Assembly (NCBI RefSeq): GCF_020075545.1
Contig: NZ_JAIQZK010000004.1
Coordinates: forward strand, 62,001-126,000
Direction of reading: 5' to 3'
Source of the DNA: Nocardioides sp. TRM66260-LWL
GTDB taxonomy: Bacteria > Actinomycetota > Actinomycetes > Propionibacteriales > Nocardioidaceae
Length of the DNA stretch: 64,000 bases
Positions 52,433 through 59,322 of the stretch are shown one piece after another. Position numbers and translations under genes: made by a program. Numbering within the stretch: the first letter of the stretch is position 1; each line of letters begins with the position of its first letter. The notes under the pieces were generated by a model. The model was not told the origin of the DNA. It did no database searches and saw nothing but the letters and a program-made list of their open reading frames with translations.

Positions 52433-53311
52433 TTAGGCAGCGGTCATCTTGGTCTCGTACTCGATGGGGGTCAATCGGCCTAGGCGGTCTTGGCGGAGGC
52501 GCCGGTGGTAGTCGCGTTCGATCCAGGTCACGATCGCCAGCCGGAGGTCTTGGCGTGTCTGCCAGGTGCGGCGGGTGTCGAGGACCTTGCGTTGAAGGAT
52601 CGAGAAGAACGACTCCATCGCGGCGTTGTCTCCGGCCGAGCCGACCTTGCCCATCGAGCCGACCAGGTCATGGCGTCGCAGTGCCCGCAGGGCGGCGTGA
52701 GCTCTCATCTGAGAGCCCCGGTCGGAGTGCAGGATGCAGCCGGCGACGTCTGCGCCTTCCATCTGCCGGCGGGCGACCGCGTGCTCGATGGCGTCGACCA
52801 CGATCCGGGCCTTCATCCGTGACTGGATGGAGTAGCCCACGATCCGGTTGGAGTAGACGTCCTTGATCGCGCAGCAGTACAGCTTGCCTTCCAACGTCTT
52901 GTGTTCGGTGATGTCCATCAGCCACAGCCTGTTCGGCTCGGCCGCGGTGAACATGCGCTTGACGTGGTCCTCGTGGGCCGGGAGGTCGCCCTTCTTGCGC
53001 TTCTTGCCGTTCTTCGGCGTGCCGTAGGAGGACCACAGCCCGTTGCTCGAGCACAGCCGCCACGCGGTCCGATACGCCATCGGGGCCCCAGCACGACGGG
53101 CGTCATCGGCCAAGACCCGGTAGCCGGCGGTCGGGTCATCGACATGCGCTGCGGTCAGAGCTGCGACGCGATGGGCGCGCAGCTGCGCGGCCGGGCCGAC
53201 CGGACGAGCCGCCCACCGGTAGTAGGGCTGCCGGGCGAGCTTGAGCACGCGACACGAGACCGCGACAGGGACACCCGCTTCGGCAAGCTCAGCGACGAGC
53301 GGGTACTTCAT
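52433..53311 (-). CDS. IS3-family transposase OrfB
   Basis: A 292-aa DDE enzyme: LWLMDITEHKTLEGK, ILHSDRGSQM and NAAMESFFSILQRKVLD carry the three acidic residues, and VYSNRIVGYSI is family-typical. The ATG overlaps the orfA stop in CCCCAAAATGA, the normal slippery arrangement for a -1 frameshifted OrfAB fusion. Intact, so this copy may be active. Confidence 0.9.
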   Translation of the reverse strand: MKYPLVAELAEAGVPVAVSCRVLKLARQPYYRWAARPVGPAAQLRAHRVAALTAAHVDDPTAGYRVLADDARRAGAPMAYRTAWRLCSSNGLWSSYGTPKNGKKRKKGDLPAHEDHVKRMFTAAEPNRLWLMDITEHKTLEGKLYCCAIKDVYSNRIVGYSIQSRMKARIVVDAIEHAVARRQMEGADVAGCILHSDRGSQMRAHAALRALRRHDLVGSMGKVGSAGDNAAMESFFSILQRKVLDTRRTWQTRQDLRLAIVTWIERDYHRRLRQDRLGRLTPIEYETKMTAA

Positions 53312-53613
53312 TTTGGGGAGCCACCCAGTTTGAGATTCGCCTGCGAGAGATAGGCGGCTGCCCGGCGCAGGACCTCGTTCTCCTGTTCCAACAGCCGTAC
53401 CCGCTTGCGCAGCTCGCGGGTCTCGGCCTGCTCCTCACGGCTGGTACCGGGACGCTCGCCGTCCTCGATGCGGGCTTGGCGCAGCCACTTCGACAACGTC
53501 ATCGGGTGAACCCCGAAATCGGCCGCGATCTGCTCAAGGGTCACCCCCGGCTCACGGCCGCGAGCGATCGCCACGACGTCATCGCGGAACTCCTGCGGAT
53601 ACGGCTTCGGCAC
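53308..53613 (-). CDS. IS3-family transposase OrfA
   Basis: A 101-aa protein (PKPYPQEFRDDVVAIARGRE; FGVHPMTLSKWLRQARIEDG; leucine-zipper VRLLEQENEVLRRAAAYL). It resembles OrfA of the element at 45696 but is not the same element. The GTG at 53613 with GGAAGGA upstream is preferred over a longer form beginning at 53646. Confidence 0.88.
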   Translation of the reverse strand: MPKPYPQEFRDDVVAIARGREPGVTLEQIAADFGVHPMTLSKWLRQARIEDGERPGTSREEQAETRELRKRVRLLEQENEVLRRAAAYLSQANLKLGGSPK

Positions 53614-53759
53614 AACGACATCCTTCCAGGCCACCCCCTCGGGCAAGCCAGATCAGATGTCACCAGTTCCTGCACCGAGCCCGGGCATCTACGGTGGCCG
53701 ATCGGCCAGATCGCGCCAATCTGTGCCCGGGGCTCAGGCCGGCGGGGTCGACTGATGTC

Positions 53760-54791
53760 GTGCACTCGCCGACAGTCACCGCCCGCTACCTCGCGATGTG
53801 GCTTGCCATCTTGGTGTTCACTCCCCTAGTTGGCGTTCCAGTCTCGATCTCTTCGGCATTCGCTGCGGTCGATGCGGACTCGGTCTCAGCGACCCTGACT
53901 CCATCCGCCCAGGTCCGGCGCAACGGCGAGAACCAGAAGCTCGGCTATCTGAAGATCAGTGCACCAGGCACCTACATGGCAACGCTGTCGGCGAACATCC
54001 GAGACGACAGCGTCGATCCGATCCAGATGGCGTCGATCTCGCTCATGTGCAAGGAGCGGACGAAGACCCTAGATAAGCTCGGGACCGCTGCGAACATCTT
54101 TCGCGGCGAGACCTTTCCGCTCACCGTTCGCGTCTACTTCACCATCAAAGAGCGTGGTGCGTGCTTCGGATACGGCGCGACCATGACACTCAGAGGATCG
54201 TCGGCATCGCTGAGCAGGCGGGCCGTTCGAGCGACGGCGCTACTCACGGTCGCGGGACCAGTGTCAGCAACGACCGTAGAGTCTCGAAGGTTCATCAACG
54301 ATGATCCGGGCAGCGATCGGTACACCCATCGCTCGTTCCTCGCGCGTTCGCACCAGCAGACACATGCGGCGGGCCTGACGACCTCGGCAGCGCCGGGGAC
54401 CTCGGCCCTGCTGACAGGGAGCGCCTACCTCACGAGCTGCGTCAGTGATGGAGGCTCGCGTGACGCCAGCACAGGCGGCCGAGAGCTGTGCGTGCCCTCT
54501 GTCATCAAGCACGGGCAAGACGGCTCGCTCATCCGTGTTCGACTGGTGGCCCGTCAGTACGCTGCGGACGGTGGAGCTTGCGCCACGACGGTCGTGCCGG
54601 GTACGACCCGCAGACTGCGAATCAGTGCGCGGCGCCACCATCTCCCTGTATCGCTGCAGGGCAACGTCACCTTGCCATCCAACGCAAGGTGCACCGAACG
54701 CGTGTCCACGTGGATTGAATTGACCGTGCTCTCGGGACCAGCGGTCGTAGTGCACTTCCCGAACACCGTGACTGCCTTCAGACCCCTATAA
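53760..54791 (+). CDS. Secreted protein, member 3 of the paralogue family
   Basis: A 343-aa protein from GTG 53760. Signal peptide MWLAILVFTPLVGVPVSISSAFA then AVDADS. Shared family marks are MASISLMCKERTKT, YLTSCVSDGGSRDASTGGRELC, GGACATTV, RRLRISARRHHLPVSLQGNV, RCTERVSTWIELTVLSG and VVVHFPNT. The start VHSP mirrors VHSK of member 1. The adjacent IS3 element ends 90 bp upstream and may have displaced its original promoter. No known function. Confidence 0.75.
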   Translation: MHSPTVTARYLAMWLAILVFTPLVGVPVSISSAFAAVDADSVSATLTPSAQVRRNGENQKLGYLKISAPGTYMATLSANIRDDSVDPIQMASISLMCKERTKTLDKLGTAANIFRGETFPLTVRVYFTIKERGACFGYGATMTLRGSSASLSRRAVRATALLTVAGPVSATTVESRRFINDDPGSDRYTHRSFLARSHQQTHAAGLTTSAAPGTSALLTGSAYLTSCVSDGGSRDASTGGRELCVPSVIKHGQDGSLIRVRLVARQYAADGGACATTVVPGTTRRLRISARRHHLPVSLQGNVTLPSNARCTERVSTWIELTVLSGPAVVVHFPNTVTAFRPL

Positions 54792-54935
54792 CCGGGGGGC
54801 GGACCTGCCCGACCTCGCCATGAGGCCGATCCTGGTTGGTCCAGCCGACGTATTCGGCGACGTCGTTCTCGACGTCGGCCACTGAGATGCGCACGGATCT
54901 CGAGCTACAGCCGAGAAAGAACGACGCTTCGGTGA

Positions 54936-54941
54936 TAAGAT
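54936..54941 (+). promoter_or_regulatory. -10 element of a leaderless promoter (TAAGAT)
   Basis: TAAGAT ends 7 nt before the ATG at 54949; the same architecture as the core genes but with an AT-richer hexamer. Confidence 0.55.
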
Positions 54942-54948
54942 AGATACG

Positions 54949-55524
54949 ATGGCAAGAGAAATAGAAGTCAAGATCACCCATGCCGACTTTGCATACGAAG
55001 AGTTAATCGTTGCAATCTCGTCGAGGTACGAGTTGAACTTCGCCACTCAGGTCGACGAAATTTTTGCAGCCACGCCGATTGACGTGCTCAATCCCACGGC
55101 TGGTACGGTCATTTGCCGCACGCGCACAGTCGGAGACGAGGCACCCATCCTGACCGTCAAGCGCCGACGCTCACACAACCTTGACCGCGACGAGGAGGAG
55201 GTTAAGGTTGAGTCGGTCCAGGCCATTACTCGCGTGCTGGCCCTTATGGGTTTCGGGCACGTCGCGCAAATTTCGAAACGTCGCGCATGGACTCGCCTGA
55301 CTGACGAGCTAACGATCTGTATTGACTCTGTCGACGACCTCGGGGTCTTCGTTGAGATCGAGGCACTCATTCAGTCAACGTCGAGCGGTGGCTACTCAGC
55401 ATCCGAAATCCAGCAAGCTCTCCGACTTGTAGATCCGAGGCTCGCAGATCTTATATATCGGCCGGGCTATTCGATTGTCGAAAAGGGATACGATACCTTG
55501 CTGCTAGAGATGAATAATTCCTAA
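54949..55524 (+). CDS. CYTH-domain protein (CyaB class IV adenylyl cyclase/ThTPase-like)
   Basis: A 191-aa protein of the CYTH superfamily, whose members act on triphosphate substrates in a beta tunnel. The signature EIEVKI opens it, followed by RTRTVGDEAPILTVKRRR (paired basic residues), EEEVKVESV, FGHVAQISKRRAWTRL and ITIDSVDDLGVFVEIEAL-type strands, giving the alternating Glu/Arg/Lys tunnel residues. Activity could be cAMP synthesis or tri(poly)phosphate hydrolysis. GC is clearly lower than the core. It is convergent with the unknown gene at 55521, with stops overlapping by four bases. Confidence 0.75.
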   Translation: MAREIEVKITHADFAYEELIVAISSRYELNFATQVDEIFAATPIDVLNPTAGTVICRTRTVGDEAPILTVKRRRSHNLDRDEEEVKVESVQAITRVLALMGFGHVAQISKRRAWTRLTDELTICIDSVDDLGVFVEIEALIQSTSSGGYSASEIQQALRLVDPRLADLIYRPGYSIVEKGYDTLLLEMNNS

Positions 55525-55934
55525 AACTCGGCCCTACAATCGATCTCGTCGGCGACGACCTTGCGCAGATCGGAATATCGGTCGTCGCGGAAGAAATCCC
55601 CAGGAGTACCGGAAATCGGATTTATGTCAAATTGCCCCAGGACGCGTTGACCCACGGACTGTATGAGTCCTATCACCCGCGCCTCATGGTCCGCATCCGT
55701 CGGCATGTCCGTATCAAACTCGGATAACGCCACTCGAGGTACGTCGAGCGCAACTGCCAAGGCGCACCAATTTCCGGTGACTGGATCGTGGTGCACCTCA
55801 TCCAGGACAAGCGGGAGATTCGCAGAGATATGAGTCTCAAGACGCTCGAGGCAGACGTCATCGAGTTGTGCGATTCCTCTCCGCAACGCGAGGTACCTTG
55901 GGTCAGAATCGGCAGTCAAATTTTTTTCAATCAT
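55521..55934 (-). CDS. Hypothetical acidic protein in the CYTH cassette
   Basis: A 137-aa acidic protein, no family recognised (DDVCLERLETHISANLPLVLDE; VHHDPVTGNWCALAVALDVPR; VGQRVLGQFDINPISGTPGDFF). Low-GC codon use matches its neighbours. It follows the dCTP-deaminase-like gene after 50 bp in the same direction and is convergent with the CYTH gene. Confidence 0.6.
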   Translation of the reverse strand: MIEKNLTADSDPRYLALRRGIAQLDDVCLERLETHISANLPLVLDEVHHDPVTGNWCALAVALDVPRVALSEFDTDMPTDADHEARVIGLIQSVGQRVLGQFDINPISGTPGDFFRDDRYSDLRKVVADEIDCRAEF

Positions 55935-55984
55935 GATTAATCCATAATGTCATATCGGAACAGATATCTCAACAACTACATGCA

Positions 55985-56698
55985 CTAATGAATCGCGCTA
56001 TTGATTACGTCAGGTATCCCGGTTGTGACCCACGCTACGGCAACGGTTGCCGCATATGGAGCTAGTTGCCTGATCCGCTCCTTCCACCGTGGCGTTTCCA
56101 GGGAACTTGTCGGCGTAACAACGCGCAGCAGGTCATCTGTCATAACCTCATCCAATCGGAGTAGCACGAGCGAGGCGAAGCCCGTGCCGACATCAAGCTT
56201 AATGGTTCGCTTGCTTGAGTTCATGACGGCAATTTCGGGCCGGCCGACGAACTGCGGATCGATTTTGATGCTTGCAACATTGAGTCCGTCGGCAGCGAGC
56301 GAAACTCGAGAGACAACCATACCCATGACACTTTTAGACAGTTGAACTTGTTCGCGGGTCCGAATTCGAATACATTCACCAGGCGACAATTGGATTTTTC
56401 CGTTTGCCTTGACCCATTTTGTATCGAATTGATAGTCACCGGAAGCATGCAGGTCCAAAACGACTCGCTCGTTCGTCGTGAGCGCACGACCAACTACATC
56501 GAGAGCAGGATCCTCATGGTCCTGAACCCTTACGCCAAACGATGCCCACTGGTGCAACTGGAGAACCGCCAACTTCGTTCCACCTTCTAGAGCTTGTGCC
56601 GCGAGGAAACGATCTGCGTCCGCTTGAGAGCGATAATCTAACAGTGCCGCCTGCGAAGGACGGCCGCTTCGTCGCACGCCGGACCGCCCCAGCACCAC
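55985..56698 (-). CDS. dCTP-deaminase/dUTPase-like protein with C-terminal hydrophobic tail
   Basis: A protein of up to 237 aa. The central part resembles the trimeric dCTP deaminase/dUTPase fold: IQLSPGECIRIRTREQVQLS, VMGMVVSRVSLAADGLNVAS, KIDPQFVGRPEIAVMNSSK and GTGFASLVLLRLD. Standard deaminase catalytic motifs are not clear, so it may bind rather than deaminate nucleotides. The end (APYAATVAVAWVTTGIPDVI) is a possible membrane helix. The N-terminus is uncertain (GTG 56698 is the longest) and may be disturbed by the neighbouring IS debris. Confidence 0.6.
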   Translation of the reverse strand: MVLGRSGVRRSGRPSQAALLDYRSQADADRFLAAQALEGGTKLAVLQLHQWASFGVRVQDHEDPALDVVGRALTTNERVVLDLHASGDYQFDTKWVKANGKIQLSPGECIRIRTREQVQLSKSVMGMVVSRVSLAADGLNVASIKIDPQFVGRPEIAVMNSSKRTIKLDVGTGFASLVLLRLDEVMTDDLLRVVTPTSSLETPRWKERIRQLAPYAATVAVAWVTTGIPDVINSAIH

Positions 56699-56834
56699 TT
56701 CACCCGTTGCACTTGCGGAACGTTCGGCTCCACAGCGGCCGATGGTCGCGACTGGCCCAGCGTGTCACCCGAGGCGCACAGCGAACCGCCTCGGGATGTC
56801 CGGAAGGTTGATTCGTCGACAGGATCTCTCGCAT

Positions 56835-57415
56835 GTCACGTCCCTCGAGGTACCAACCGAGTTACGTGAGCGCGCGGTGCCAACGGTGATCGAGTCCAGG
56901 CGGGACTACCCGCACGAGACCGCAGCGATCAGGTCAGTCGCAAGCAGGCTCGGGATCACCTCGACATAGTCACTCGGGAGATGGCTGCGTCAGGCAGAGA
57001 TCGACGATGGTGTTCGACCGGTAAACCGCCGAAGGGCTCACTGAGATCAAGGCGATAAAAAGGAAAGTCAACGGGCTTCGGCGGGGCGAACGAGATCCTG
57101 AGACGGCCTCGGCTTTCTTGGCGGCCTCGACCGCCCCAACAGGCACTGATCGACTGCGTCGCCGATCAGAAGGACGAGTTCGGGGGGCAAGCCGATCTGC
57201 GGGTGCTGAACGAGCACGGCATCAAGATCGCCTCGTCGACCTTCTATGAGGCCGAGTCACGCCCCCCTCGCGCCGGCAAGTGCGCGACGCGGAGTTGCTG
57301 GCGCTGATCGGGGCTGAGAAACAGCGGCAGAAGCTCATCCGCTGCTTCGGTGCACGAAAGATGTGGCGGCACCTTCGCGCAACTGCCGCCGATGCACCTT
57401 CGCGCCTCAATCGAG
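56835..57415 (+). pseudogene. Decayed IS3-type element (OrfA and OrfB fragments)
   Basis: Pieces in several frames: VPTELRERAVPTVIESRRDY (OrfA start), then WLRQAEIDDGVRP, then IDCVADQKDEFGGQADLRVL and RDAELLALIGAEKQRQKL with GARKMWRHL (OrfB start). Stops and frameshifts interrupt all of them and the catalytic domain is absent. The rest of the gap 56699-57474 shows no gene. Confidence 0.75.
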
Positions 57416-57474
57416 TTTAGTCCAGCGCGTTCAGCCCGTCAGCGGAAAGGAAACGGGCCGATTCTCGCGCGCCA

Positions 57475-59322
57475 TCACCCTCCGGATTCAGGTGTCACGA
57501 TCGAGGCCACTAGCTCCGCCTCATCAGCTGGGCGTCCCTGATGATGAGTCGCTTGCACCAAGAGGGACCGCGTCGCTTCGTCATTGAGGTGTCCAACTCG
57601 GCGTAACCCGAAGGCGATCGAGCGCGAATCCAGGCTGATGGCCACGTTCACGGTCTGTTTTTCCATCCCGACCTTTGGTCCGATACAGCCCGTGACTCCC
57701 CTTACGATGAGCTCCGCACCGGAGCCAGTAGCCGATTCGAGGCCGGCATCGGCGGCCGCGTCAACCAGCGAAGCAATCTCGTTCTTGAGCAGCTCGAAAT
57801 GCTTCGACCACGCCCACGAGGCTGCTGGCGGGCAATTGTCTGCTTGTCCAAATCGGCTATACCCGTCGGGATCGAAGACGCAAAGATCGAGGGCGAGCAC
57901 CGGCAGATGCACGACCTCGCCGAGCTTGATGTGACGCGGCTTGTGGTCGAAGAAGGTCGCGAGTTTCACGTTTTCCGCACGATTCGCAACTTTCGCGTCG
58001 AATGACTTCACGCGGGCCAGGACCCAGTGGGCTGGTACGTTCTCGCCCCGCTTGCCCGTCCCTCGGACCATCACTTCGCACGGCTGCGCGAGCAGAATCA
58101 GGTGGTACTTGCTCTCTGGCTTCCTGCCTGCCAAAACCTCGTGGGGGTCGACGATCTGGAAGATGTCCCCGGGCTCGATCGGCTGAGCCAAACCCGCTAG
58201 ATCAGACGCGCTATCGAACATCTCGGACGCTACGAGCCCGGCCACCTCGTCTTGATCAAGGTCACCTCCTGCGCTCGGGATGAGCAGCAGCGCCTCATGC
58301 AACGGGTCCAGCGTCGTAGCCGTCAGATCGTCGGCTCGTAGCGCTGCTGCAATCGCTCGGCGCATCACCGTCCGGAGTGGACGCATGAGGTGATCCGGTT
58401 CGTGGGCTCCCTCTGTGACCGCAGCCGCAAACATGCTCAGGAGCTGGAAGTCAGAAGTGCGACCGAGCAGCTCGACGGCTGCGTCGTGTCCTGCTTCAAG
58501 GGCCTGCCCCAGGACATGACGCAGACTGCCAAGATGCTGTCGCATCAACACCCCGAGCAATCGATGCGCGAATCTGCGGGGATCCTGCGAAAGTTGCGAC
58601 TTGCTCAGCACAACAAAGGCGTTGCGGTCGAGATCGTTCGCTTCGGCGATCTCTTCCTCAAGACCCCGTTCGTCCGCCGCGGTCTGGGCTGAATGCGTTA
58701 AAAGACAGCATCGGAGGTCGCCTACTCCTTCGCCAGCGAGGAGATCGCCGACGATGCCATCGCCAGCATTGGTGGCGGCACCCTCTCGCGAAAAGTCGCG
58801 ATCAACTAAAACCAAGGTGGTCACGCCGTCTGCCACGACGGCGCGGCCGCCAGCGGCCTGCCACTCGGCCAACGTCAGAGCCTGGTAACCGTGGTCGGCG
58901 AACAACGTCTCCAGCGCCGGTCGACTCGACACGTCAGTCACGTCCTCGGGGTCCACGACACCCGGCGTCTCGTCCTCGACTTCTGAAAGCACGCAGAGTT
59001 CCGTCAGGCGGGACTCTGCGGCCAAGGGAAGGTCACCCCGCACGACGTCGACGGCAGCATCAATCTCCAGCACCTCACCGTCGGCATCCATGAATAGGTC
59101 GCGCAGCACTGGGTCATCAACGAGGTCTGTAAGTGGCAACGCTGCCGTCTGAATCCGAGCAACGACTACTGCGGGGTCGAAAGGGACTTCCTCATCATTG
59201 AGAACATGTTCGTCGTCGATACTGATGACGCGTTCTACACCCAGTAGATCGAGTACAGAACTGACCGCCATCCGCACGCTCTCAGTATCGTTTGGCAGTT
59301 CCTCGGCTGGCTCAGTCACCAC
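57475..59322 (-). CDS. Receiver-domain protein of the methyltransferase-GHKL operon
   Basis: A 615-aa protein. The N-terminal ~245 residues carry receiver-domain landmarks: acidic pair in VISIDDEH (D36-D37), candidate phospho-Asp in LVLVDRDF (D174), Thr/Ser in CLLTHS (209-211) and Lys in VLSKSQL (K241). The stretch between the acidic pair and D174 is ~85 residues longer than in ordinary receivers. The C-terminal ~370 residues are unassigned (IEPGDIFQIVDPHEV; YHLILLAQPCEVMVRG; FGQADNCPPAASWAWSKHF). The GTG at 59322 overlaps the GHKL gene by 11 bp. Third gene of the operon; likely partner of the upstream ATPase. Confidence 0.7.
   Translation of the reverse strand: MVTEPAEELPNDTESVRMAVSSVLDLLGVERVISIDDEHVLNDEEVPFDPAVVVARIQTAALPLTDLVDDPVLRDLFMDADGEVLEIDAAVDVVRGDLPLAAESRLTELCVLSEVEDETPGVVDPEDVTDVSSRPALETLFADHGYQALTLAEWQAAGGRAVVADGVTTLVLVDRDFSREGAATNAGDGIVGDLLAGEGVGDLRCCLLTHSAQTAADERGLEEEIAEANDLDRNAFVVLSKSQLSQDPRRFAHRLLGVLMRQHLGSLRHVLGQALEAGHDAAVELLGRTSDFQLLSMFAAAVTEGAHEPDHLMRPLRTVMRRAIAAALRADDLTATTLDPLHEALLLIPSAGGDLDQDEVAGLVASEMFDSASDLAGLAQPIEPGDIFQIVDPHEVLAGRKPESKYHLILLAQPCEVMVRGTGKRGENVPAHWVLARVKSFDAKVANRAENVKLATFFDHKPRHIKLGEVVHLPVLALDLCVFDPDGYSRFGQADNCPPAASWAWSKHFELLKNEIASLVDAAADAGLESATGSGAELIVRGVTGCIGPKVGMEKQTVNVAISLDSRSIAFGLRRVGHLNDEATRSLLVQATHHQGRPADEAELVASIVTPESGG

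Larger units (their letters stand above)
52409..53670 (-). mobile_element. Complete IS3-family element, ~1262 bp
   Basis: Inverted repeats GGAACTGGTGACA / TGTCACCAGTTCC lie at the two ends and TGCA flanks both sides (52405-52408, 53671-53674). TGCA is itself a palindrome, so it may be either a 4-bp target duplication or part of the repeats. It carries overlapping orfA and orfB. Confidence 0.85.
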
